Source of the DNA: Malassezia japonica
Taxonomy: Eukaryota > Basidiomycota > Malasseziomycetes > Malasseziales > Malasseziaceae
Direction of reading: 5' to 3'
Length of the DNA stretch: 64,000 nucleotides
NCBI RefSeq assembly: GCF_029542785.1
Contig: NC_083370.1
Coordinates: 1-64,000, forward strand
In this document: positions 53,895 to 62,924 of the stretch, in pieces
Layout of the letters: each line of letters opens with the position of its first letter
Position numbering within the stretch: position 1 is the stretch's first letter
Translations under genes and position numbers: made by a program
Notes under the pieces: model-generated
What the model was told of the DNA's origin: nothing
Database searches by the model: none
The model's input: the letters and a program-made list of their open reading frames with translations, nothing else

Positions 53895-55160
53895 ATGCCG
53901 CCCAAAGACGAAGGCAAGAGCGAGGAGAAGCCGGTTCACCATGAGTTGAATCCGCATATCCCCGCGTTCATGATGAACGCGCCGTGGTATATGGAAGGTG
54001 CTGGTGATGCGCTTGCGCACCAGCGCAAGCCGGACGACGGCAAGCACCAGGAGGCGGGCATGAGCGACTGGTACAAGCGCGGCCTGACGGCCGGTCCTGC
54101 CGCGACGCGCTACCGCAAAGGCGCGTGCGAGAACTGCGGCGCGATGTCGCACAAGACGCGCGACTGCCTGGAGCGTCCCCGGAAGCGTGGCGCGAAGTGG
54201 ACCGGCAAAGACATCCGGCCGGACGAGGTGGTCCAGTCGCTCGACAAAGACTTTAGCTTCGACGCGAAGCGCGACCGGTGGAACGGGTACGATCCGTCGA
54301 TGCACAAAGAGGTCGTGCGCAAGTACGAGGCGATCGAGCAGGAGCGCCACCGGCTGCGCGAAGAAGAGATCGATAACCAGACCGCCACGGATCTGAACAC
54401 CGCCAAGAAGATCGCCAAGAAGGACAAGGCGCGCGAGCACGCGTCGGATGACGACTTTGACAGCAGCAGCAGCGACGAGGATGACGACAAGTACGCAGAA
54501 AAGGCCAGCATGGTCGGCCAGGCGATGGACGGCGACAAGCGCAGCACGGTGCGCAACCTGCGCATCCGCGAGGACCGCGCCAAGTACCTGTACAACCTCA
54601 ACACCGACTCGGCGTACTACGATCCCAAGACACGCTCCATGCGCGAGGTGCCGGTTGGTGACGGGGACGAGGCGTTTGAGCGTAGCAAGGGCGACCACGT
54701 CGAGATGCAAAAGCTCCAGATGTTTGCCTGGCAGAGCGAGTCGCGGGGCAACGCGATACACATGCAGGCCAACCCCACCGTGAACGAGATGCAGTACAAA
54801 GAGTACCAGCAAAAGAAGGACAAGCACCTCGAAGAGACGCGCAGCAGCATCCTCGAAAAGTACGGCGGCGAAGAGCACCTCAAGTCCCTGCCGAAAGAGC
54901 TGCTCGCGGGACAGACCGAGCACTACGTCGAGTACAGCCCCTCCGGCCAGGTAATTAAGGGCCAGGCGCGCGCGACGCCGAAATCGCGGTACGAGGAGGA
55001 CGTCTTGGACACGAATCACACCTCCGTCTGGGGGTCGTGGTACGACATGAGCACGGGGGCATGGGGGTACAAGTGCTGCCACAACACCGTGCACCGCTCG
55101 TACTGCACCGGCAAGGCAGGCATCGAGGCCGCAAGCGCCGCGGCGGCGTCGCAGTCGTAG
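53895..55160 (+). CDS. SLU7: Pre-mRNA splicing factor Slu7
   Basis: The 421-residue intronless product begins with LNPHIPAFMMNAPWYM, the family N-terminus. A CCHC zinc knuckle follows (CENCGAMSHKTRDCLERPRK, about residues 78-97), with KWTGKDIRPDE and FDAKRDRWNGYDP. The middle is acidic (ASDDDFDSSSSDEDDD), then RNLRIREDRAKYLYNLN and the end with VWGSWYDMSTGAWGYKCCHN. Slu7 acts in the second catalytic step and in yeast becomes necessary when the branch-to-acceptor distance exceeds about 7 nt. That is notable here because most short introns have a distance of about 5 nt, while the longer introns have more. Confidence 0.95.
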   Translation: MPPKDEGKSEEKPVHHELNPHIPAFMMNAPWYMEGAGDALAHQRKPDDGKHQEAGMSDWYKRGLTAGPAATRYRKGACENCGAMSHKTRDCLERPRKRGAKWTGKDIRPDEVVQSLDKDFSFDAKRDRWNGYDPSMHKEVVRKYEAIEQERHRLREEEIDNQTATDLNTAKKIAKKDKAREHASDDDFDSSSSDEDDDKYAEKASMVGQAMDGDKRSTVRNLRIREDRAKYLYNLNTDSAYYDPKTRSMREVPVGDGDEAFERSKGDHVEMQKLQMFAWQSESRGNAIHMQANPTVNEMQYKEYQQKKDKHLEETRSSILEKYGGEEHLKSLPKELLAGQTEHYVEYSPSGQVIKGQARATPKSRYEEDVLDTNHTSVWGSWYDMSTGAWGYKCCHNTVHRSYCTGKAGIEAASAAAASQS

Positions 55161-55182
55161 TCATGTAGCTATACCCTGTATA

Positions 55183-56013
55183 TTACTTCTGCAGGCGCTT
55201 TTGCGCATCGCTGGCGAGGCGCTCGACGGCGGCCGTGTGCGCTTTGGTCAGGTCCTCGAGCTTCTTGGACTCTTTTTGCATCACCGTCTTGGAGACGACC
55301 TTGTTGTCGAGGTCGGCTTTGAGCTGCTTCTGCGCAGTCTGCCGCGCGGACCGCAGCGCGACCTTGGCCTGCTCACTGGCCTGCACACACTTTTGCACCA
55401 GCAGCTGGCGCGTCTCGCCCGTGGGTCTGGGTTAGTCCAGCGACGTACTTGGGCACGGGCACCACAATCACACACTCGCCTTCCTCGGGCGCGATGCGGG
55501 GGGACAGGTCGAGCTTGGCGGCATAGATGCCTTTTTCAATGTGCTTCAGCGACTGTGTGTGAGGGGGATAGACGTACGCCTTCCTCGTAGGCCGTAATAA
55601 TCAGCAGGTTATCGCGCACACCGACCGTCGCATAGTCGTGCAGCGGCGTGGCCTTGGTGTCTTTGCCGTACGACACGCGCACAGGGTCGAGAAGCGCTGC
55701 GTTAGGATTAGGACGTACACGCATCGACACGGCCCAGCGAGCCGACAGTCGCCTGGACACTCTCGGCGCACTTGGCCACGGTCTTGGCCATCTGGTCGCC
55801 GATCGCGTTCAGGTCGAGCTGGCCCTCGACATCGGCAGGCGGCTCGGCCCCTTTGTCGGCGCCGCCCTTTTTCTTCTTGGCAAGGGCGGCAGTGGTCGTC
55901 AGGGGACGGGCTGCGGGGAGGGGGGTCGTTGCGAGCCGCGTCAGAGCAGGCACGGCGCGCGCCATAGGGACTCGCGCACGGCCTGCGAGCCGGGGCACGA
56001 CTCGAGCGAGCAT
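55183..56013 (-). CDS. RRF1: Mitochondrial ribosome recycling factor
   Basis: Four exons (56013-55719, 55696-55578, 55552-55449, 55426-55183) are separated by introns of 22, 25 and 22 nt; the product is 253 residues. A basic, Arg/Ala-rich targeting region (MLARVVPRLAGRARVPMARA) leads to a Lys/Gly-rich spacer. The RRF fold follows: LLDPVRVSYGKDTKATPLHDYATV, SLKHIEKGIYAAKLDLSPRI, VPVPKPTGETRQLLVQKC with the classical P-x-x-T-x-E-x-R element, and the long C-terminal helices. It splits the post-termination mitoribosome with mEF-G2. It continues on the same strand as TAF9, upstream. Confidence 0.92.
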
Positions 56014-56261
56014 CGTAGCAGAAATGGGTCGGATTACGAAATGCGGGGGATTTTGCAGGTGGGCCAGGGCCAAGAGGAGGTGTGGGGACAAGGGGTGCGT
56101 CAAGCCGCTGGATCCCCCTACGATCCACGCATGATTCTCTCACGACCGCTTGCTCCCCCATCCAGCCCCACAGTCCCCAGCCTTCTCCGTGCACTACTGC
56201 ATCTTCTTCTTTTCTCTAGCATCTATGTCTGCATGGCGGCGGGTATCGTACAGCCATAGCT

Positions 56262-56892
56262 CTAGTCGTACTCTTCGTCCTCCTCCAAAGCACGCTTGGT
56301 GCCCTGCGCGCCCTGGTCCTGCGTTGCGTCCTCCATGGTTGTATCCCCCACCGAGTCCTTTCCTGGCGAGGCGTTCGTGCCCTCGTGTTGCTGCGGCTCT
56401 GGCGGGATGATCGAGTCGCCAAACGTCGTCTCTGGCGCGTCCGGCACGATCGAGAAGTTGACGTTCACGAGACAGTGCTCCGGCGGCGGCAGGCGGATAC
56501 CGTGGCGGTTCGACACTGGCGGGAGCGGCACGCTATTGAGCGACGATGCGAGCGAAAGCAGCATCTCCTTTGGCGGCGGCTGCGAGAACGAGTAGTTCAC
56601 GCGGCTCTGGATCGCGAGCTGCACGTCGTCAATCGACACGTTGCTCCCCCCCTGGCGCGATGCGGCATGGTCCGCATACACGAGCGCATCCTGCAGCACT
56701 TGGCTGGTGTACCCTGCATAAGTGACGCGACGTACGGTTGGCGAATTCCATGAGCTGGACGAGCACCGCAGGCTCCGCATCCTCGATACCCATACTCGCG
56801 AGAATCAGCGACATGAGACGTGCATCGCGTGGGATCGGCGCCGCGGACGGCCCGGCGTTGTTCGTGCGCCCTTCCGTCTTGCTCGTCGACAT
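56262..56892 (-). CDS. TAF9: TBP-associated factor 9 (TFIID/SAGA)
   Basis: Exons 56892-56736 and 56713-56262 are joined by a 22-nt intron; the product is 202 residues. The histone fold is in the N-terminal half: RDARLMSLILASMGIEDAEP, VLVQLMEFANRYTSQVLQDA (across the splice), YADHA and NVSIDDVQLAIQSRV. A conserved LPPPEHCLVNVNFSI follows, and an acidic end (ALEEDEEYD). Taf9 pairs with Taf6 in TFIID and SAGA at promoters of RNA polymerase II genes. Its start lies close to the stop of the RET2 gene (50 bp). Confidence 0.92.
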
Positions 56893-56942
56893 GGCGGCGG
56901 ACGGCAAGCGCGTATTTCCACATCCGTTATTTCCTCTACATC

Positions 56943-59830
56943 CTAGTGCACCAGGTAGTGGTCCGTGTTCAGCTGTGCGTGGAACGCGAACGGAATCGGC
57001 GCGCCGGACTCTTGCGAGGTCACGTCGTTGACCTGCAGATTAAGCAGCGTACGAGACGAGGTGAAATCGACCGAGACGGGGAAGAACACGTCGACGTCGT
57101 CGCCGCCGCTCGGCACGGTGAACTCGAGGTTCGCCGCAGGGTTCTGCGCCGAGATGCTGTCGAGGCGCCAGATGACGCGCGCGTTCTGTGCGTCGAACTC
57201 GTACGCGCCGTCCTCGGGGTCGATCACCGCAGGCTCGGCACCGGCAGGCACGGGGATCACGATCGAGACGTCTGAAAGCTCCAGCTCGCTGTTTTCCAGC
57301 TCGTACTCGACGTTCACCTCGCAGCCGCCGTCGCCGGTAGGGCTCAGCCACACCATCACGCCAAGCGGCTTCTGCGATTCGTCCTTCGTGACCGAGCGCC
57401 AGCGCAGCACGCCGACCTGCTGGTTCAGTGGGAAGGGGCGCTTGGGGTCACGCAGCGCAATACGGCGGCTCTCCCACACGTTCTTGTCGACGTGGGGGTG
57501 CGTACGGTAGGTGACCTCCTTGCCGCCAAACTGCGCGCCGGCCGTCACGCCGAGCGAGAGGCGCGCAAGCGCCGCATCGGTGATCTTGAGGTGCAGGTCA
57601 CCCTTGATCTCGAGCGAGTCGAGGCCGCCGTCACGGTTGCCGGCAAAGGTGACACGCTCCTTGGCAAGCAGCTCGACACTGGCGGGCGCAGCGGCAGCAG
57701 CGGGGGCGGGTGCAGCGGGTGCAGCGGTAGGCGCAGGTGCAATGGGCGCAACAGCAGGCTCAGCCGCCGGAGTAGCCGCGGCCATCGAGGCAGGGAGCGT
57801 CGCGCTCGTCTTGGCGGGCGTCGGCGGCGCCTCGGGCTCGGGCTCGGGGACCTCGAGCGACTTGGGCGCAGGCACCTCAACCGGGGCCGGCGCAGGCACC
57901 TCGGGCTCGGGCTGGAACGCGGCCTCGGCCTGCTGGGACTCGTAGACGTCGTCCGTGTCAAGCAGCGAAGACTGTGCAGGCGCGCCAGCCGAGAAGTAGG
58001 GGTCCTCGGCGGTCGGCTCAAACGCGGGCTCTTTCGAGGCGTACGCATCCGCAGGCTCAAAGAGCGAGTCGCTCGTAGGCGCAGGAGCCGTGTGGGCGCC
58101 CCACGCATCCTCAGGCTCACGCGCCTCGGGGTCGTACTGGTCTTGCACGCCGGTGGGCTGCGCAAAAGCGCCAAACGCGGCGGCGTCGTCCTTGGGAGCA
58201 TAGGCGTCGAATGCGGCGGACTCGTCCTTGGGAGCGTAGGCGTCAAATGCCGCAGTGTCTTCCTTGGGAGCATAGGCGTCGAACGCGGCGGACTCGTCCT
58301 TGGGAGCGTACGCGTCAAAGGCGGCACCCTCGTCCTTGGGGGCGTACGCGTCAAATGCCGCAGTGTTATCCTTTGGCGCGTATGCATCAAAGGCGGCACC
58401 CTCGTCCTTGGGCGCAAAAGCGTCAAAGGCGGCACCCTCGTCCTTGGGAGCGAACGCATCAAAGGCAGCGCCCTCGTCCTTTGGCGCGTACGCATCCAAC
58501 GCCTCGGGCTCGCCGTAGGGGTCCGCCTGGCCCTCGAGTTCGCCGTAGGGGTCCGCCTGGCCTTCGAGCTCACCGTAGGGGTCCGCCTGGCCCTCGGGCT
58601 CACCGTAAGGGTCCGCCTGACCTTCGAGCTCGCCATAGGGATCCGCCTGGCCCTCGAGTTCGCCATAGGGGTCTGCCTGCGCCTCGGGCTGTGCCTCGGC
58701 ACCGTACGCGCCCCACGTGCCACCGTCAGCAACGTTCAGGTCAGCCAGCTGCTGCTGCACGTCCTTCTGCACAAACGCCGGCGGCTGCACGACCTGCGGC
58801 GACTTTTCGACGGGCGGCGGCGCGAGTTCCGGCGTGTCCTGCTCGAGCAGCGACGGCTGGGGCACAACCGGCTCCTTTTTGCGGAGCGGCGCGGATCCGA
58901 GGCTCATGCCCTTGGCTGGCGCAGCCGGAGCCGCGCGCGGAGCAGGAGCAGGAACCGGAGCCGGAGCCGGGGCCGGGGCCGGGGCTGCGACGGGGGCCGC
59001 GACGGGGGCCGCGACGGGCGCCTGCGCCGGCGTTACCGGCTGGCTCTCTGACGGGATGCGGCGGTCGGTCTTTTGCAAGCTGCCCATGAGCGCGGCGCCC
59101 TTGGGCTTTTTCCCCAGCTGCATGCCCTTGCCCTTGAACGGCGTGGCCGGCGCGGCCGGCTGCGACTCCGGCATGCTGTGCACCGGCGCGGCGGCCGGCG
59201 TGTCGTACGTCTTGGAGACGCCCTGGTAGCCGTCCCCTCCGAACCCGCCCTGCTGGCGGCGTGTGGCGTCGCGACGCTGCATTTCGAGCTGGCGCGCACG
59301 GCGCTTGAGCTCCTCCTTCGCCTCGAGCTCCTTGTTGCGCTCGATGATCTCGTGGATGCGCTCTTCGTGCGAGTCCATCTCGAGCATCGTGCGGACCTGG
59401 GACAGCGACACGTTCTCGCGGTATCCCATGCTGACGATCTCGTCGAATGCCTCGAGGATCTCGAAGCAGGACATGAGGATGTCGTGTTCCTCGAGCGAGT
59501 GACACTGGTCGCTCACTGCCCGCGCGAGGAGGTGCAGCGTGTCAATGTCCTGTAGGATGTTGGAGTTCTTGGTCGTGATCAAGATCATATACAGATCCTC
59601 AAGCGGCTGGTACACGAACCGCACGCTGTCCGTCTCGACAAACGTGTGTTGCGACCCCGAATGGATCAGCTTCGGGAAGGAGGCGAGCAGTGCCTCGATC
59701 CGCGAGCCAGACATTTCCCGGAACTGGCGCGAGATGACGGCTGGGTTAGTTGTCGCGACCTACGTTTCCCGCCTCGCGTCGCAATTGAAGCTGCGAGAAG
59801 CACCTATCATAAGCTCCTTCCACCTACCAT
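56943..59830 (-). CDS. RET2: Coatomer subunit delta (COPI)
   Basis: Exons 59830-59828 (ATG only), 59803-59764 and 59740-56943 are joined by introns of 24 and 23 nt; the product is 946 residues. The spliced N-terminus is MVLLAASIATRGGKPVISRQ, which matches the longin domain of delta-COP; the Met that opens the long frame (MSGSRIEALL) is internal. The C-terminal mu-homology domain begins near residue 650 (SLEIKGDLHLKITDAALARL) and ends HAQLNTDHYLVH. Between them is a large lineage-specific insert of two tandem repeats: GQADPYGELE units and DAYAPKDEGAAF units. Delta-COP is part of the Golgi-to-ER coat. Confidence 0.94.
58000..58700 (-). repeat. Two in-frame tandem repeat tracts inside the coatomer delta gene
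   Basis: Tract 1 (about 58490-58690) has about six copies of a 33-bp unit encoding GQADPYGELE-type decapeptides plus one. Tract 2 (about 58170-58500) has about nine copies of a 36-bp unit encoding AFDAYAPKDEGA-type dodecapeptides. Units differ mainly at synonymous positions, so selection on the protein or old duplication is likely. Both are acidic and probably disordered. Confidence 0.85.
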
Positions 59831-59893
59831 CCTAACGCGTGGCCAAACGCACTGGGCAGGCCGCCGGCGTCGCCCGCCAGCTCGACTTAGTAT

Positions 59894-59899
59894 CACGTG
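59894..59899. promoter_or_regulatory. CACGTGA box upstream of RET2
   Basis: CACGTGA lies 64 bp upstream of the RET2 ATG at 59830 and 15 bp from the stop of PRE1. Confidence 0.4.
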
Positions 59900-59913
59900 A
59901 CTGTCCGTGCCCG

Positions 59914-60523
59914 CTACGCGAGGTCTATGGAGCGGACGCCGTGCTCGTCGACGACGCGCACGGTAAACGTGCCTACGTCGATCACGAGACGTTTCCGGAG
60001 CTCGTCAATGCACCGCTTGAGCAGGTCCAGGCCCTCTTCGAGCGACATATCCGGGCGGTGGTAGCGGTCCATGGTCGACAGCGTGAGGTACGCCGCATAG
60101 CCCTGTGCGGCAAACGGCACCTCGACCTGCGTGCCGAGGTAGTCGACCCAGTAGAGCGCCGGCGTCTTGGATGGCGCGTCGTAGCCGCCGAGGAGCAGGT
60201 TCACCTGGTAGGGCTTGCGCGAGCGGATCGACTCGGCGAGCTGTGTGCGGATCCACGCTGCGGCCGCCTTTGGGCGCAGGTCGATGTTGTTTCTGGGTCA
60301 GTGCGGCAACGTACCGGATCGAATAGAGGCGCATGTTGCGCTCAATGTACTCGGCAAACTGGATCGTGTCGCCCGACTCGCCCGAGTAGGTCATGACCAG
60401 GTTTTTGCTGAGGACCTTTTGCTTGTCCTCGTCGCTTTTCATCTTCACGATCGACCGCGCGGCATTGTTGTCCGACGCGATGATTGTATAGCCTTGGCCA
60501 GTGATGCCCAAGAGGCACTCCAT
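59914..60523 (-). CDS. PRE1: 20S proteasome subunit beta-4
   Basis: Exons 60523-60315 and 60292-59914 are joined by a 22-nt intron; the product is 195 residues. It begins directly with MECLLGITGQGYTIIASDNN, i.e. no propeptide and no catalytic Thr1, as usual for the inactive beta-4 ring subunit. Further conserved parts are FAEYIERNMRLYSIR, the splice to NNIDLRPKAAAAWIRTQL, VNLLLGGYD and LYWVDYLGT. It belongs to the core particle. It is divergent from MTW1 with 72 bp between start codons. Confidence 0.95.
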
Positions 60524-60556
60524 CGTGGTGTGGAGCGACGCTGACGACGCTTTTGC

Positions 60557-60562
60557 CACGTG
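60557..60562. promoter_or_regulatory. CACGTGA box at the centre of the PRE1 / MTW1 divergent promoter
   Basis: The box is 33 bp from each of the two start codons (60523 minus, 60596 plus), almost exactly central in the 72-bp gap. A single element could set both directions. Confidence 0.5.
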
Positions 60563-60595
60563 ATCGATCGCGTCGCGGAGAAACACGCCTCCACC

Positions 60596-61376
60596 ATGGC
60601 CGAGAGCACTGCGCGCGACGCCGAGGCGGCGCACCGCCATGTGATGCTCACCGAGCTGTTTGGGATGCATCCCCGGGCGATCGTCGATGCACTCGTCGTG
60701 CACGCAAACGAGCACCTGTACCTCCTCGGCGCGAAACTCGAGGAGCAGGTGCGCGCCCTCCTCCCGGCCGACCAGGCCGAGCGCGACGCGGAGCAGGGCG
60801 TGCACGCGATCACGACGCTGCTGGAGAATGTGATCGACTATATTATGGATGCATTCGAGCTGTTTTGCATGGACTCGGTGTTTGTTATAACCCCGGCACA
60901 GTCGCGGCGCATGACCCTCAGCCACCACCGGGGGCTCGACCTGCGGGGCGAGACACAGGAACGGATTCCCGACGCGGAGCACGCTCTGCGGCGCAGGATC
61001 GCGAGCGTACGTCGCACAACTCACCCAGGCCCGCGCGACACAGCACCGCCTCGCACAGGCCGAGCAAGCGGCGCACGTCCGCCTGCAGCGCGCCGAGGCC
61101 GTGCGCTCTGCCTATGCGTTTTTCGGCGTGGAGGCCAAACGGGCGCTCGGGGACGCGTCGCCGGTCGACGCGGCACACAAGGTGACGCTCGCCGTGCCCA
61201 AGGTCCTCGCGGCACTCGAGCGCCTGCGCGCAGAGCGCCCACTAGCCCACGCCCTCCTCCCTGCGCCCGACGCAGAGCACCCGGTGGACCAACGCGCGTG
61301 GGAAAAAGGGCGCGACGAGTACCTCAACTGGGAGGCACACCGGATTATTGCGAGCATGCGTGCCCATTCCAGCTAG
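60596..61376 (+). CDS. MTW1: Kinetochore MIS12 complex subunit Mtw1/Mis12
   Basis: Exons 60596-61006 and 61029-61376 are joined by a 22-nt intron; the product is 252 residues. The N-terminal helix HVMLTELFGMHPRAIVDALV and the block EQGVHAITTLLENVIDYIMDAFELF match the Mis12 head domain. The rest is coiled coil (ATQHRLAQAEQAAHVRLQRA), ending with WEKGRDEYLNWEAHRII, the family C-terminal motif. It joins centromeric CENP-C/Mif2 to the Ndc80 complex. The ATG context at 60596 (CCACCATGG) is ideal; the upstream frame begins with GTG. Confidence 0.88.
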
Positions 61377-61404
61377 ATACCCTTGCAGCGATGTAAAAAA
61401 CAGT

Positions 61405-62839
61405 CTACATAGCCTGCTCTGCCGGCTGCTGCCCCTGCGCAAGGGCCTGCTGCCGGTAGTACTCCTCCCACTCCTTGGAGTAGTCGCGCACGGGCTGTCC
61501 CTCGGCGGCCTGCGCCTCGCCGCTCTGCTGCGCGGCCTGCGCCGCGTAGTACGCGGCCCACTCGGCAGAGTAGTCGCGCGGCGCTTCGTCCGGTGCCTCG
61601 CGCGCGCCCCAGCCCGCGTCGGACTGCGCATCGTACGTCGGCTGCTCCGGGCGCGCGTTCGGCGCGTTCCACACGCTCGGGTCGCGCCACGGGGGAATCT
61701 TTTCGCCCTTTTCGTTGAGCAGCGGCTCGGGCATGGCGGCCATCGGCGCGCGGGGCGCAAACGGATCCTCGCCGATCTCGGCCATGAGATTCGCGTACTC
61801 CGAGTCGACCTGGTTGCCGTACGCCCCCCAGCCCTCGCCTCCTTGCGCCATGCAGTCGCGCGCGACGTGGCCGGGCTGGCCGCAGCGGTGGCACGTAATG
61901 CCGCCGCCCCAGTTGCGCTCCTGCAGGCACTCAAACTTGCGGTGCCCCTTTTCGCCGCAGTTCTGGCACACTTGGTTCTCGTCGTCGCGCAGCGTACCGT
62001 TGAGCACCGCGAGCTCACGCAGCTGGCTCCGCTTGTGGTCGTTTTGGGTCTCGGGCGTGGAGGCGGCCGTGGACACGACCTCGTTGATGAGCTTAATGCA
62101 GAGCTTCACTTGGCGCTCGGTATCGGCGGTAACAATGCAGTGCATGTCCTCCTCGTCCTCCGCACTCGCGCCTTTGCCGTGCTTCACACTGCCGCGGCCG
62201 CGGATATGGATCTTGGCCCCGCTCTGGTTCTCCATCTTTTTCAGCGTATTGCCGCGGGGGCCGACCAGCAGACCAAAGAAGTTGATCTCGGGGAACTCGC
62301 GCACAGGCAAATACACCTTCTCGGTCGGGCGCATCGTCCGCTTCGCCGCCTGGTACTCGGCGGGGGGGCGGAACATGGGGTCGATCTTCATCTGCCGCTC
62401 CACAAGGCGGATGCGCTCCTCGTCGAGCTTCTTGCGATACCGCATCTCGCGCGTGTTGTTTCGGCGGCCGTACTGGTCATAGGTTGGGGGGGGACGGCGA
62501 GCGCTCCTTCTCGGGAGGGATCACATCGCCGGTCCGCATCTTGCGGTTGATCTCTTCAAGGCGCACCTGGATCGCATACCGATCGAGGTCCTGACCACTC
62601 ACAGGTCCTTGAATCGCGGCAGGCGCAACATCTGAGCGCTCGGCGCCCCAGCGCGAGCGCCGCTTGCGCGCACCGTGCGGATCGTCGCCGCCGTGCGGCT
62701 GGGGCGGCTCGTCCGCCCGGCGCTTCGGCGCATCGTACGGACCGGGGGCTTGATCGCCGCCACCGCCGCCCCAGCGTCGCGAATGGCCGAGCGGCTGCGC
62801 GTTCATGCCCGTGATCTGGGCATTGTTTCTCCTGGACAT
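61405..62839 (-). CDS. MSL5: Branchpoint-binding protein (SF1/BBP), with apparent frameshift at a C8 run
   Basis: The frame from 62839 (MSRRNNAQITGMNAQPLG) runs 120 codons to a stop at 62477. A second frame, offset by one, starts inside the same homologous region and continues to 61405. They meet at a C8 run (+ strand G8, 62486-62493). Total length 1435 nt is one base over a multiple of three, so a single extra C explains it. No GT-AG intron gives the right frame. After the run come TYDQYGRR and NNTREMRYRKKLDEER, the KH-QUA2 domain (KVYLPVREFPEINFFGLLVG, GPRGNTLKKMENQSG), two zinc knuckles (CQNCGEKGHRKFEC, CHRCGQPGHVARDC) and a C-terminal region with YSAEWAAYYAA and YSKEWEEYYRQQ repeats. BBP recognises the branch sequence in the commitment complex. 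Confidence 0.88.
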
Positions 62840-62885
62840 CGCGCGACGGTTCAGTGGCGAGCGGCGCCCGCGCAGATTTGCGCAC

Positions 62886-62901
62886 CACGTGGGACCACGT
62901 G
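62886..62901. promoter_or_regulatory. Two CACGTGG boxes in the BBP / coiled-coil divergent promoter
   Basis: CACGTG occurs at 62886-62891 and 62896-62901, ten bases apart, within the 85-bp gap between start codons 62839 and 62925. A nearby GGGACC is shared by both units. Confidence 0.45.
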
Positions 62902-62924
62902 GCATTGGCCTGAGCGGGTTGCTC

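Noticed and set aside
62485..62508. A 23-nt GT-AG intron at the BBP frame break
   Set aside because: Removing it joins exon 1 to the wrong frame and deletes the conserved TYDQYGRR segment; a single extra C explains the break better.
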